The notes: generated from the letters alone by a model not told the origin. DNA of 64,000 nucleotides from Kosakonia sp. SMBL-WEM22 (GCF_014490785.1 NZ_CP051488.1:4960001-5024000), one strand, 5' to 3'; shown: positions 1 through 8,814, counted from the first letter of the stretch. Numbers and translations are program-made.

Positions 1-775
1 TTATCTGCGTTTTGCCGCGCTGATCGCCCATGCCCAGGAGGTGGTGCTGTATGACCACCCGTTACAACTCGATCTGACGGCGCGTCTTAAAGAAGCTGCC
101 GCGCAGGGCAAGCCGCCGCTTGATATTCATGTCCTGCCGCGCGATACGCACTGGCACAAGCTGCTGCATTCGCTGATTGCCGAGCTGAAGCCGGAGATGA
201 GCGGCCCGGCGCTGGCGGTAATCGAGAACCTGGAAAAGGCCTCCGCACAGGAGCTGGAAGCGATGGCTAGCGCGCTCTTTGCCGCCGACTTCGCCTCTGT
301 CAGCAGCGATAAAGCGCCCTTTATCTGGGCCGCACTGTCGCTCTACTGGGCGCAGATGGCAAGCCTCATTCCGGGGAAAGCCCGCGCGGAATATGGCGAA
401 CAGCGCCAGTTCTGCCCGGTGTGCGGATCGATGCCGGTTTCCAGTACGGTGCACATTGGCAGCAGCCAGGGGCTGCGCTACCTGCACTGCAACCTGTGCG
501 AAACAGAGTGGCACGTGGTGCGCGTCAAGTGCAGCAACTGCGAGCAAACCCGCGATCTGCACTACTGGTCGCTGGATAACGAGCAGGCGGCAATCAAAGC
601 GGAGAGCTGCGGCGACTGCGGCACTTACCTGAAAATTCTTTATCAGGAAAAAGACCAGAATGTCGAAGCAGTGGCCGACGATCTGGCGTCGCTGATCCTC
701 GATGCCCGCATGGAGCAGGAAGGGTTCGCCCGTAGCTCCATCAACCCGTTCTTATTCCCCGGCGAAGGGGAGTAA
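1..775 (+). CDS. fdhE: FdhE, formate dehydrogenase accessory protein (5' end cut by window)
   Basis: The reading frame is open from base 2 to the stop at 773-775. It gives 257 residues, against about 309 for the E. coli protein, so roughly 50 N-terminal residues lie outside the window. Four CXXC pairs are visible (CPVC, CNLC, CSNC, CGDC), the rubredoxin-like iron-binding knuckles of this family. FdhE is a cytoplasmic protein needed for activity of the respiratory formate dehydrogenases FdnGHI and FdoGHI; in E. coli it follows fdoGHI. The fdo genes are presumably just to the left. The C-terminus (FLFPGEGE) matches the E. coli protein. Identification is secure, but the start is not visible. Confidence 0.96.
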   Translation, partial: YLRFAALIAHAQEVVLYDHPLQLDLTARLKEAAAQGKPPLDIHVLPRDTHWHKLLHSLIAELKPEMSGPALAVIENLEKASAQELEAMASALFAADFASVSSDKAPFIWAALSLYWAQMASLIPGKARAEYGEQRQFCPVCGSMPVSSTVHIGSSQGLRYLHCNLCETEWHVVRVKCSNCEQTRDLHYWSLDNEQAAIKAESCGDCGTYLKILYQEKDQNVEAVADDLASLILDARMEQEGFARSSINPFLFPGEGE

Positions 776-820
776 AATCAGCAGGTCGCGGTAACTTTTT
801 GCCCGGCCTGTTACTGATAC

Positions 821-846
821 GGGGTGACACACTCACCCCCTCCTTT
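821..846 (+). terminator. Probable intrinsic terminator after fdhE
   Basis: A perfect 7-bp stem GGGGTGA / TCACCCC with a 5-nt loop is followed by a C-rich then T-rich tail (TCCTTTTT). It lies about 45 bp after the fdhE stop and before the next plus-strand gene. Confidence 0.5.
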
Positions 847-1032
847 TTCAAGTTTATTATCGCTTCCCCCCGTCTAATAAGGCGTCAGCCTCCCTTCCGA
901 TGCATTCCTGAAAGAAAAAAACGTTCTTTCGAGCTGGGTTCCACTTTTCATTTTCAGCCCAAAACCCCCGTTTTCATTTCGCAAAAAACAGGCTATAAAT
1001 CCTGGGTATTTATACAGACAAAGGAATGCGAA

Positions 1033-1944
1033 ATGGCACTGGAACAGGGTATTAGCCAGCTGGTAAGCGACTTTATTGCTGCAGGACGGCCTTCCGCCGG
1101 CGAGCAGAGTATTGATGACCGGCGCGCAGGGTATCTCGCCAGCACAGCGCTGGCAGGCGAGACGGAACACCGTGTTGAGGTAAATGAGTTCACGCTGGAG
1201 AGCATTCGCTTTCGCTGCTACTCACCGCAAGATGCCAACGGTAATCTGCCCGCGCTTATCTACTATCACGGGGGCTGTTTTGTTAGCGGCAGCTTCGATA
1301 CCCACGATAAACAACTGCGCCAGCTCGCCTTTTACAGCGGCTGTCGGGTCATTGCCGTGCAGTACCGGCTTGCGCCAGAGCACCGCTGGCCAGCGGCCCA
1401 TGATGATGCACTGAGGGGCGCTGAACTGATCCGGGAACACGCGCAGCAGCTTGGCATCGATCCTCAGCGCATCACGCTGGCGGGCGATAGCGCGGGCGGG
1501 CATCTGGCGCTGGTGACGGCATTGCGCTTAAAAGCCGCAGGCGAGTGGCAGCCTGCTCTGTTGATCCTTATTTATCCGATGCTTGATGCAACCGCCTGGT
1601 TCGACAGCTATACCCTTAACGGCTCGGATTATGTGATCACCCGCGAGGCGCTGCTCTCCGGCTATACACACTATCTTGGCGAGACCGATCGCCTGCTGCC
1701 GGATGTCAGCCCGCTGTGGCGCGATGATTTCAACGGCCTGCCGCCGACGCATATCGTCACCGCTGAGTTTGACCCGCTGTGCGATGAAGGGGAGTCGCTC
1801 TATCAGCGAATGACCGAACAGGGCGTGGCATGCTCCTGTTCGCGTTATCTCGGTGTGATACACGGATTCTTCCAGCTTGCCGGCATCAGCCGCACGGCAG
1901 TGGATGTGATTTACGATGTGGCGGCGCGCATCGCCAGAGTGTAA
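1033..1944 (+). CDS. Alpha/beta hydrolase fold-3 (acetyl-esterase/HSL-like)
   Basis: This is a 303-residue protein of the hormone-sensitive-lipase type esterase family (like E. coli Aes, but not clearly its orthologue). The oxyanion-hole motif HGG is in YYHGGCFVSG near residue 80. The nucleophile elbow GDSAGGH is near 155, the acid lies in DPLCDEGE, and the catalytic His is in VIHGFF close to the C-terminus. No signal peptide is seen, so it is probably cytosolic. The frame is open further upstream to 799, but the ATG at 1033 has an AAGGA 7 nt ahead and gives the usual family length. The gene is monocistronic, between fdhE and the convergent fabY. It is absent from this place in E. coli K-12; its substrate is unknown. 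Confidence 0.8.
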   Translation: MALEQGISQLVSDFIAAGRPSAGEQSIDDRRAGYLASTALAGETEHRVEVNEFTLESIRFRCYSPQDANGNLPALIYYHGGCFVSGSFDTHDKQLRQLAFYSGCRVIAVQYRLAPEHRWPAAHDDALRGAELIREHAQQLGIDPQRITLAGDSAGGHLALVTALRLKAAGEWQPALLILIYPMLDATAWFDSYTLNGSDYVITREALLSGYTHYLGETDRLLPDVSPLWRDDFNGLPPTHIVTAEFDPLCDEGESLYQRMTEQGVACSCSRYLGVIHGFFQLAGISRTAVDVIYDVAARIARV

Positions 1945-1996
1945 CGGGCTGCACGGGAAAGGGTGGCATCGCACGCGCCATCGGCAGGCCCAGCAC

Positions 1997-2986
1997 CTAC
2001 TCCTCTTCGTTGCCACCCTCTTCGAACGAGCCGAACGGTTTTGCGGGCAGGACGATGTAGATGCCTTCGAAAATCGCGCCCTGCTTATCATCGCCGAACA
2101 GCTCTACCTGCATCTGTACGCGCGCTTTTTTCCCGCGTGCCAGGCGGTCGAGATCGCCGCTTAACGAGCCGAGATCGGCAATGGCGCTCGGTTTCCCGCT
2201 GATAGGCGAGCTGTAGCGGATATGGGCGTCGGCGAGAATAATTGTGCCGCCAAGGTGGCGCTCACGCAGCATCAGCCAGATAAGGCCCCAGCCGGTGAGC
2301 GTTGCCAGCGAGAAAAGGCTGCCGGCAAACAGCGTATGGTGCGGATTTTGATTGCCGATCTCCGGCATGGTGGTGATAAATTTCTGCCCGGTGTACTGCT
2401 GGATACGCACGCCCATCTTTTCGCTGAGCGGAATATGCTGGTACCAGGCTTGTTGCAGCTGACCGCACCAGTCGCCGCGATGAAGAATATCATCCAGCGA
2501 GGCGATGGGCTTGATCATCAAGAAATGGCGGATGGGGGTGGTTTGCGGCGCGGTGATTTCACCCTCGTTGATAAACCCAAGCTTGGCGAAAAAGGGTACC
2601 GCATCTTCGCGGGCGCTACAGGTTACGCGCTTTACGCCCTCCTGGCGGGCGACGGACTCCAGGGTCATCGCCATCAGCGTGCCGAGGCCCTTATCCTGCA
2701 CCGAGGGGTGCACCGCCATAAAGCGGATCGAGCCTTCGTTATCGGCATTGATATAGAGCCGCCCGGAAGCGACGATATTGCCCTCTTCATCAACCACCAT
2801 CTGGTGATGCGCCATAGCGTCCCAGGCATCGCGCTCGGAGCCCTGCGGCTGGTGCAACGGCTTGCGTAGCATTTCCCAGCGGAACTGGTAGTAACGTTCT
2901 AACTCTTCTTCAGTTTGCGGTACGCGAAGATGATACATAGCTGCATTCTCTCTTGTGACCCGGGGCCACGCCGCAAGCTGGCTCAT
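1997..2986 (-). CDS. fabY: FabY (YiiD), GNAT/hotdog-thioesterase fatty acid biosynthesis protein
   Basis: The protein has 329 residues, the same length as E. coli YiiD. The N-terminal half (about 1-150) is a GNAT acetyltransferase domain with the acetyl-CoA loop VQDKGLGTLM. The C-terminal half (about 180-320) is a hotdog thioesterase-like domain (HTLFAGSLFSLATLTGWG). In E. coli YiiD was named FabY because it can support initiation of fatty-acid synthesis, proposed to supply an acetoacetyl-ACP primer in the cytoplasm; the exact reaction is not visible here. Its start overlaps the dtd stop by 4 nt, and it is the last gene of the yihX-yihY-dtd-fabY cluster. Confidence 0.93.
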   Translation of the reverse strand: MSQLAAWPRVTRENAAMYHLRVPQTEEELERYYQFRWEMLRKPLHQPQGSERDAWDAMAHHQMVVDEEGNIVASGRLYINADNEGSIRFMAVHPSVQDKGLGTLMAMTLESVARQEGVKRVTCSAREDAVPFFAKLGFINEGEITAPQTTPIRHFLMIKPIASLDDILHRGDWCGQLQQAWYQHIPLSEKMGVRIQQYTGQKFITTMPEIGNQNPHHTLFAGSLFSLATLTGWGLIWLMLRERHLGGTIILADAHIRYSSPISGKPSAIADLGSLSGDLDRLARGKKARVQMQVELFGDDKQGAIFEGIYIVLPAKPFGSFEEGGNEEE

Positions 2987-3417
2987 ATCTGTAGCCAGAA
3001 TGTGACGGGACCGTCATTGACCAGCGACACCTGCATATCGGCCGCGAAACGCCCGGTTTGCGTGGCGATTTGCTGACCGCAGTGTGCAACAAAGTGGTTG
3101 TAGAGCGCCTCGGCTTTTTCCGGCGCGGCACCGCGCGAAAAGCCAGGACGCATGCCGCGCTCCGTATCGGCCGCCAGCGTGAACTGCGATACCACCAGCA
3201 CGCTGCCGCCAGCCTGCTGAACATTGAGATTCATTTTCCCGTCGGCATCGCTAAAAATGCGGTATCCCAACACCCGTTCACACAGGCGATTGGCTTTCTG
3301 CTCGTCGTCCTCTCTCTCGACGCCCAGTAATACCAGAAGACCCGGGCCGATTTCACCCGTCACCTCTCCCGCCACGCTAACGCTCGCACGGGAAACGCGT
3401 TGAATTAATGCAATCAT
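2983..3417 (-). CDS. dtd: D-aminoacyl-tRNA deacylase
   Basis: This 144-residue protein is the cytosolic proofreading enzyme that hydrolyses D-aminoacyl-tRNAs (such as D-Tyr-tRNA) and Gly-tRNA-Ala. The N-terminus MIALIQRVSRASV, the active-site motif SQFTLAAD (about 78-85) and the C-terminal GPVT loop that provides the chiral filter are all present. The gene overlaps yihY upstream (3414-3417) and fabY downstream (2983-2986), each by an ATGA-type 4-nt overlap that implies translational coupling. Confidence 0.97.
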   Translation of the reverse strand: MIALIQRVSRASVSVAGEVTGEIGPGLLVLLGVEREDDEQKANRLCERVLGYRIFSDADGKMNLNVQQAGGSVLVVSQFTLAADTERGMRPGFSRGAAPEKAEALYNHFVAHCGQQIATQTGRFAADMQVSLVNDGPVTFWLQI

Positions 3418-4286
3418 GGTTGGTCTGCTTCTTCTCGTTGTGCTGCTTTTTTAAGTTCGCGGTATTCCCCGAGAGTGACAGTAATTTCAGCGCCAAGCAA
3501 GACGATACACCAGGTCCAGTAAACCCAAAGAAACATGATCGGGATAACAGCCAGCACGCCATAAATCAGCTGGTAGGAGGGGAACATGGTGATATATAAA
3601 CCAAAACCTTTCTTACCCAGTTCAAACAGCACTGCCGCAACAAACGCGCCCAACACCGCATCGCGGTTCGGTACGCGCGTAGTCGGAACAATGCTGTAGA
3701 GCAGCCAGAACGAGAGCCAGGAGAGGATCAGCGGAAAAATACGCAGCACATCATCAATCACGCTATTAAGCTCACTCGCCCAACGCAGCGAGAGCAGATA
3801 GGAGCTGATCGCCAGGCTCGCCCCGGCCAGCAGCGGGCCGAGAGTCAGGATCATCCAGTAGACGGCAAAAGAGTAGACGTGCGGACGCACGCGGGTGCTG
3901 CGCCAAATGGTATTCAGCGCGCTGTCGATGGAGTACATCAGCAGCAGCGAGGTCACTACCAGCCCACAAGCCCCGACTGCGGTCATCTTCGTCGAGTTTG
4001 CGACGAACTGCTCAATATAGTTCTGGATAACGTCGCCGGTTGTGGGAATGAAATTGGCAAAAATGAAGTGACGCAGCTGGATGCTGATGTCAGAAAACAT
4101 CGGGAAAGCGGCGAACAGCGCGAAGACCACCGCCACCAGCGGCACCAGTGAGAGCAGTGAGACGTAGGCGAGGTTTCCCGCCAGCGTCGTCATATTGTCA
4201 TCGTTGATACGTCGCCACAGCAGTTTGAACCAGGCCTGCAGCGACAGCGCACTTCTCTTCGCGCGCTGTTTTACGGCATCTTTCAT
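3414..4286 (-). CDS. yihY: YihY/UPF0761 family inner-membrane protein
   Basis: The protein has 290 residues, with about six hydrophobic helices between residues 30 and 270 and a charged C-terminus. It matches E. coli YihY, which was once called RNase BN by mistake; its function is unknown. The opening MKDAVKQRAKRSALSLQAWFKLLWRR is basic, so the N-terminus is probably cytoplasmic. It overlaps yihX and dtd by 4 nt on either side in the same transcription unit. Confidence 0.93.
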   Translation of the reverse strand: MKDAVKQRAKRSALSLQAWFKLLWRRINDDNMTTLAGNLAYVSLLSLVPLVAVVFALFAAFPMFSDISIQLRHFIFANFIPTTGDVIQNYIEQFVANSTKMTAVGACGLVVTSLLLMYSIDSALNTIWRSTRVRPHVYSFAVYWMILTLGPLLAGASLAISSYLLSLRWASELNSVIDDVLRIFPLILSWLSFWLLYSIVPTTRVPNRDAVLGAFVAAVLFELGKKGFGLYITMFPSYQLIYGVLAVIPIMFLWVYWTWCIVLLGAEITVTLGEYRELKKAAQREEADQP

Positions 4287-4882
4287 AGCGTTTTTGAAAA
4301 ATAGTCCGGAATGATAGCCTTATCAGTGACCAGGATCGAGGTAATCCCCACGCGTTCAGCGCCAGCGATATTTTCAGCATTGTCGTCGAAAAAGACGGCA
4401 TCGTCGGCAGAAAACCCCTCTTGCGTAAGAACTTGCTGGTAAATTGCGGCTTCGGGCTTACGCATGCCCATCTCTTGCGAGAGATAGATATGATCGGCAG
4501 CGGCGCGAATCTCCGGATACTGTTCCGGCCAGAATGTTGTGTGCAGACGGTTGGTGTTCGACAGCACCACCACACGGTGTCCCTGCTCGCGCAGCTTATG
4601 CATGATGTCGATGACTTCCGGGCGTAGCGCGACGAAGACCGCCTGCCAGCCGGTGGAGAATTGCTCATAGCTTAGCGGCAGCGCCATCTCTTCGCACAGC
4701 GCTTTGGCGAACTCCTCATCGCTGATCTCCCCGCGTTCATGACGGTGGAAGGCCTCCCCCATGACAAAGTTCTGCTTCAGGGTTGCCAGCGGTACGCGGC
4801 TGAAATCGCTCCAGGCTCCGAGCACCCGGTTGAAGTCGATATCGACAATCACATTACCTAAATCAAAGATATAGAGCATTTG
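4283..4882 (-). CDS. yihX: YihX, HAD-like alpha-D-glucose-1-phosphate phosphatase
   Basis: This is a 199-residue haloacid-dehalogenase phosphatase. Motif I is DLGNVIVDID at residues 5-14, motif II is VLSNTN near 110, and motif IV is FFDDNAENI near 165. The E. coli homologue dephosphorylates alpha-D-glucose-1-phosphate. The ATG at 4882 is chosen over an in-frame ATG 18 nt upstream because an AGGAG lies just ahead of it and it restores the E. coli length. It is the first gene of the chain yihX-yihY-dtd-fabY. Confidence 0.95.
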   Translation of the reverse strand, partial: QMLYIFDLGNVIVDIDFNRVLGAWSDFSRVPLATLKQNFVMGEAFHRHERGEISDEEFAKALCEEMALPLSYEQFSTGWQAVFVALRPEVIDIMHKLREQGHRVVVLSNTNRLHTTFWPEQYPEIRAAADHIYLSQEMGMRKPEAAIYQQVLTQEGFSADDAVFFDDNAENIAGAERVGITSILVTDKAIIPDYFSKTL

Positions 4883-4969
4883 CCTCTCCTTGCCTGCCAT
4901 GGAGAGTTAACTGTAGCGGGAAAGTTTCCGCTTGAATAGCGGGCCCTTTCACGCCCGCGATCGCGGGAT

Positions 4970-5000
4970 AAAAAAAAGCCGCTGATCATCAGCGGCTTTT
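4970..5000 (-). terminator. Intrinsic terminator of bipA
   Basis: A near-perfect palindrome AAAAGCCGCTGA / TCAGCGGCTTTT has a short loop. Read on the minus strand it is followed by a run of about eight T. It sits 20 bp after the bipA stop and separates bipA from yihX. Confidence 0.9.
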
Positions 5001-5020
5001 GTTGGGCTAAAAGAGGAGAA

Positions 5021-6844
5021 TTACTCTTCTTTTGCACCGCGCATTGCGCGTTTACGGTCGTTCTCAGTCAGATGACGTTTACGGATACGAATGGACTGAG
5101 GCGTTACCTCTACCAGTTCGTCGTCATCGATGAACTCAAGCGCCTGCTCCAGGGTCATCTTGATCGGCGGAACCAGAACCGTTGCTTCATCCGTACCGGA
5201 CGCACGCATGTTGGTCAGTTTCTTACCGGTCAGGCAGTTTACCGTCAGGTCGTTCGAGCGGCTGTGAATACCGATGATCTGGCCTTCATACACTTCCGCA
5301 CCGTGACCGAGGAACAGCTTACCGCGATCCTGCAGACCGAACAGCGCAAACGCAACCGCTTTACCCTGACCGTTGGAGATCAGTACGCCGTTATTACGCT
5401 GGCCCACTTCGCCCGGACGAATATCGTCGTAGTGGCTGAAGGTGGAGTAAAGCAGACCGGTACCAGATGTCATGGTCATGAACTCTGAACGGAAGCCGAT
5501 CAGACCGCGGCTTGGGATCACGTAGTCGAGACGTACGCGGCCTTTGCCGTCCGGATTCATGTTTTTCAGATCGCCTTTACGCTCGCCCAGTGCCTGCATA
5601 ACAGAACCCTGGTGCTGCTCTTCAACGTCCAGCGTTACGTTCTCGAACGGCTCTTGTTTACGGCCGTCGATTTCGCGGAAGATAACTTTCGGACGGGAAA
5701 CCGCCATTTCGAAACCTTCACGACGCATGTTTTCGATCAGAACAGAGAGGTGCAGCTCACCACGACCGGATACGCGGAATGCATCAGCGTCTTCGGTCTC
5801 TTCAACGCGCAGCGCAACGTTGTGCACCAGCTCTTTGTTCAGGCGGTCAAGGATCTGACGAGAGGTAACATATTTACCCTCTTTGCCACAGAACGGAGAG
5901 GTGTTGACGTTGAAGAACATGGTTACGGTCGGCTCATCAACGGAGAGCGCCGGCAGCGCTTCGACATTCTGCGGATCGCAGATGGTGTCGGAGATGTTCA
6001 GCTCGCCCAGACCGGTAATCGCAATGATGTCGCCCGCTTCCGCGATGTCGCTCTCAATACGCTCCAGGCCCAGGTGAGTCAGCACTTTGCCCACTTTACC
6101 GTTACGGGTTTTGCCTTCGCTATCGATGATAGTGACCTGCTGGTTCGGCTTCACTTTACCGCGCTTGATACGGCCGATGCCGATTACGCCAACGTAGTTG
6201 TTGTAATCGAGCTGGGAAACCTGCATCTGCAGCGTGCCGTCGAGATCGACATTCGGTGCCGGTACATGTTCAACAATCGCCTGGTACAGCGGGGTCATGT
6301 CTTCAGCCATGTTTTCGTGGTCCAGACCCGCGATACCGTTCAGCGCAGAAGCGTAAACGATCGGGAAGTCCAGCTGCTCGTCGGTCGCGTCGAGGTTAAC
6401 GAACAGGTCGAAGACCTGATCAACAACCCAGTCCGGACGCGCGCCAGGACGGTCAACTTTGTTGATTACCACAATAGGTTTCAGACCATGGGCAAATGCT
6501 TTTTTGGTCACGAAGCGCGTTTGCGGCATCGGGCCGTCAAATGCGTCAACCACCAGCAGCACGGAATCGACCATGGACATTACACGCTCAACTTCACCAC
6601 CGAAGTCGGCGTGCCCTGGGGTATCAACGATGTTGATACGATAATCATTCCATTTGATAGCGGTGTTTTTAGCGAGGATGGTAATCCCACGCTCTTTCTC
6701 CAAATCGTTGGAGTCCATCACACGCTCTTGAGTTTCAGCACGTTCGTCGAACGTACCGGATTGCTGCAGCAGCTTGTCAACCAGGGTCGTTTTACCATGG
6801 TCAACGTGAGCAATGATGGCGATGTTACGCAGATTTTCGATCAC
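5021..6844 (-). CDS. bipA: BipA/TypA translational GTPase
   Basis: This 607-residue ribosome-associated GTPase of the EF-G/LepA superfamily has the full family length. The G-domain motifs are AHVDHGKTT (G1, near 13-21), ERGITI (G2), DTPGHADF (G3) and NKVDRPGAR (G4). These are followed by a beta-barrel domain, two EF-G-like alpha/beta domains (around 305-480) and the BipA-specific C-terminal domain ending in basic residues. In E. coli it supports 50S assembly and growth at low temperature or under stress. It is divergent from glnA. In E. coli K-12 the yihL-yihW genes lie between bipA and yihX; they are absent here. Confidence 0.98.
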   Translation of the reverse strand: MIENLRNIAIIAHVDHGKTTLVDKLLQQSGTFDERAETQERVMDSNDLEKERGITILAKNTAIKWNDYRINIVDTPGHADFGGEVERVMSMVDSVLLVVDAFDGPMPQTRFVTKKAFAHGLKPIVVINKVDRPGARPDWVVDQVFDLFVNLDATDEQLDFPIVYASALNGIAGLDHENMAEDMTPLYQAIVEHVPAPNVDLDGTLQMQVSQLDYNNYVGVIGIGRIKRGKVKPNQQVTIIDSEGKTRNGKVGKVLTHLGLERIESDIAEAGDIIAITGLGELNISDTICDPQNVEALPALSVDEPTVTMFFNVNTSPFCGKEGKYVTSRQILDRLNKELVHNVALRVEETEDADAFRVSGRGELHLSVLIENMRREGFEMAVSRPKVIFREIDGRKQEPFENVTLDVEEQHQGSVMQALGERKGDLKNMNPDGKGRVRLDYVIPSRGLIGFRSEFMTMTSGTGLLYSTFSHYDDIRPGEVGQRNNGVLISNGQGKAVAFALFGLQDRGKLFLGHGAEVYEGQIIGIHSRSNDLTVNCLTGKKLTNMRASGTDEATVLVPPIKMTLEQALEFIDDDELVEVTPQSIRIRKRHLTENDRKRAMRGAKEE

Positions 6845-6947
6845 AACTTTGCCTCAGGCATTAGAAATAGCGCGTTATTGTACACGTATTAATCGAAGGA
6901 CTAAACAGGATCACAAACATACCCTGCAAACAAGTATTGCAGAGTTG

Positions 6948-6969
6948 CTTTGTGATCGCTTTCACGGAG
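6948..6969. promoter_or_regulatory. CRP-binding site upstream of glnA
   Basis: TGTGATCGCTTTCACG at 6951-6966 fits the CRP consensus TGTGA-N6-TCACA with one mismatch. It is in the place of the CRP site that activates glnAp1 in E. coli. It lies about 255 bp upstream of the glnA start. Confidence 0.7.
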
Positions 6970-6996
6970 CGTTAAAAGGGGCAAATAACGAAAATT

Positions 6997-7043
6997 GCAC
7001 CAATATGGTGCTCTATGTTTCCATAAAAGCACTATATTGGTGC
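6997..7043. promoter_or_regulatory. Two high-affinity NtrC sites (glnA enhancer)
   Basis: GCACCAATATGGTGC (6997-7011) and GCACTATATTGGTGC (7029-7043) are two dyads with centres 32 bp apart, about three helical turns. That is the arrangement of the NtrC enhancer of E. coli glnAp2. They lie 100-140 bp upstream of the sigma-54 promoter. Weaker half-sites follow at about 7051-7080. Confidence 0.9.
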
Positions 7044-7116
7044 AAGGTAACCATCATGGTGCAGCCCTTTTGCACTATGCCGAGCATGATAACGCCTTTT
7101 TAGGAGGATTTAAAAG

Positions 7117-7132
7117 TTGGCATAGATTTCGC
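7117..7132 (+). promoter_or_regulatory. Sigma-54 promoter glnAp2
   Basis: TTGGCATAGATTTCGC has the GG (-24) and GC (-12) spacing of the sigma-54 consensus. It differs from the E. coli promoter only in having T instead of C in the -24 element (TTGGCAT against TTGGCAC). Transcription would start near 7143-7145 and needs NtrC-P bound at 6997-7043. Confidence 0.88.
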
Positions 7133-7224
7133 TTATCCATTGTACGGCAACTACGCCAGATTTACGTAGTTATTAGAAGACTTCGTTACCACGACGACAA
7201 TGACAATCCCGGGAGAGTTTAAGT

Positions 7225-8634
7225 ATGTCCGCTGAACACGTTTTGACGATGCTGAATGAGCACGAAGTGAAGTTTGTCGATCTGCGCTTCACAGATACCA
7301 AAGGTAAAGAACAGCACGTCACGATCCCAGCCCATCAGGTCAACGCTGACTTCTTCGAAGAAGGCAAAATGTTTGATGGTTCTTCGATTGGCGGCTGGAA
7401 AGGCATCAACGAATCCGACATGGTGCTGATGCCGGACGCCACTACCGCTGTCATTGACCCGTTCTACGAAGAGTCTACGCTGATTATTCGCTGCGATATC
7501 CTCGAGCCAGGCACCATGCAGGGCTACGATCGCGATCCGCGCTCCATCGCCAAACGCGCTGAAGAGTACCTGCGCTCCACCGGTTTGGCAGACACCGTGC
7601 TGTTCGGGCCAGAGCCGGAGTTCTTCCTGTTTGACGACGTACGTTTCGGCAGCTCCATTTCCGGTTCCAGCGTTGCTATCGACGATATCGAAGGCGCATG
7701 GAACACCACCACCAAATATGAAGGTGGTAACAAAGGTCACCGTCCGGCTGTGAAAGGCGGTTACTTCCCGGTTCCGCCGGTAGACTCCTCTCAGGATCTG
7801 CGCTCCACCATGTGTCTGGTGATGGAAGAGATGGGCCTGGTGGTTGAAGCGCATCACCACGAAGTGGCGACTGCGGGTCAGAACGAAGTGGCAACCCGCT
7901 TCAACACCATGACCAAAAAAGCGGACGAAATTCAGATTTACAAATATGTGGTACATAACGTTGCGCACCGCTTCGGTAAAACCGCGACCTTTATGCCGAA
8001 ACCGATGTTCGGTGATAACGGTTCCGGTATGCACTGCCACATGTCCCTCTCCAAGAACGGTACCAACCTGTTCTCTGGCGACAAATACGCGGGCCTGTCT
8101 GAAATGGCGCTGTACTACATCGGCGGCGTAATCAAACACGCTAAAGCGATCAACGCCCTCTCTAACCCGACCACCAACTCCTACAAGCGTCTGGTCCCGG
8201 GTTACGAAGCACCGGTTATGCTGGCTTACTCTGCGCGTAACCGTTCCGCATCAATCCGTATTCCGGTTGTTGCTTCTCCGAAAGCGCGTCGTATTGAAGT
8301 GCGCTTCCCGGACCCGGCTGCAAACCCGTACCTGTGCTTCGCCGCGCTGCTGATGGCGGGTCTGGATGGTATTAAGAACAAAATCCACCCGGGCGAAGCA
8401 ATGGACAAAAACCTGTACGATCTGCCGCCGGAAGAGGCGAAAGAGATCCCGCAGGTTGCAGGCTCCCTGGAAGAAGCGCTTAACGCGCTGGATGCTGACC
8501 GCGAGTTCCTGACTGCCGGCGGCGTATTCACCGACGACGCTATCGATGCTTATATCGCGCTGCGTATGGAAGAGAACGACCGTGTTCGCATGACGCCGCA
8601 CCCGGTAGAGTTTGAACTCTATTACAGCGTTTAA
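7225..8634 (+). CDS. glnA: Glutamine synthetase type I
   Basis: The 469-residue enzyme makes glutamine from glutamate, ammonia and ATP in a cytosolic dodecamer. The beta-grasp signature DGSSIGGW is near residue 51, the ATP-binding KPMFGDNGSGMHCH lies at about 257-270, and the adenylylation site is the Tyr of NLYDLPPEE near 398, so GlnE control is expected. GGGAGAG precedes the ATG. It is followed by glnL and glnG in the classical nitrogen-regulated order, under glnAp1/p2. Confidence 0.99.
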   Translation: MSAEHVLTMLNEHEVKFVDLRFTDTKGKEQHVTIPAHQVNADFFEEGKMFDGSSIGGWKGINESDMVLMPDATTAVIDPFYEESTLIIRCDILEPGTMQGYDRDPRSIAKRAEEYLRSTGLADTVLFGPEPEFFLFDDVRFGSSISGSSVAIDDIEGAWNTTTKYEGGNKGHRPAVKGGYFPVPPVDSSQDLRSTMCLVMEEMGLVVEAHHHEVATAGQNEVATRFNTMTKKADEIQIYKYVVHNVAHRFGKTATFMPKPMFGDNGSGMHCHMSLSKNGTNLFSGDKYAGLSEMALYYIGGVIKHAKAINALSNPTTNSYKRLVPGYEAPVMLAYSARNRSASIRIPVVASPKARRIEVRFPDPAANPYLCFAALLMAGLDGIKNKIHPGEAMDKNLYDLPPEEAKEIPQVAGSLEEALNALDADREFLTAGGVFTDDAIDAYIALRMEENDRVRMTPHPVEFELYYSV

Positions 8635-8639
8635 TTACG

Positions 8640-8748
8640 TCATTAATACTCGGCCGATTTCTCGTCACAGCCAGCTGATGGCGAGAAAAAGGCCAGAGAA
8701 TTTTTAGTTGCCGTGGAAACTTTGGCCCATCACACGATGGGCTTTTTT
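8640..8748 (+). ncRNA. glnZ: Candidate GlnZ sRNA (glnA 3' UTR)
   Basis: The 110 nt between the glnA stop and its terminator correspond to the glnA 3' UTR, from which the Hfq-dependent sRNA GlnZ is cut by RNase E in E. coli and Salmonella. The stretch ends in a Hfq-type terminator (stem 8725-8742, then T6). Position and terminator support the call. The processed 5' end is not visible and the seed was not compared, so the boundaries are approximate. Confidence 0.45.
8725..8748 (+). terminator. glnA intrinsic terminator
   Basis: GCCCAT / ATGGGC form a 6-bp stem with a short loop, followed by six T. It separates glnA from glnLG, so that glnLG can be expressed at a basal level from their own promoter and by read-through. 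Confidence 0.85.
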
Positions 8749-8793
8749 CGCCGACAACAACCTGATCTCACGCGCTTTTTCTTTCTATAACGC

Positions 8794-8814
8794 TATACTG
8801 CACAAAATTGGTGC
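8794..8814 (+). promoter_or_regulatory. glnL promoter -10 and NtrC operator
   Basis: A -10 element TATACT at 8794-8799 is overlapped downstream by the NtrC dyad GCACAAAATTGGTGC (8800-8814). NtrC bound here would cover the transcription start and repress glnLG, as known for glnLp in E. coli. Confidence 0.75.

Noticed and set aside
5612..6892. 426-codon plus-strand ORF opposite bipA
   Set aside because: It lies wholly antisense to the well-conserved bipA gene, its residues follow the codon bias of bipA, and no Shine-Dalgarno or family motif is visible.
7219..8139. 306-codon minus-strand ORF opposite glnA
   Set aside because: It is a shadow of the highly expressed glnA frame; composition is His/Phe/Val-rich as usual for such shadows.
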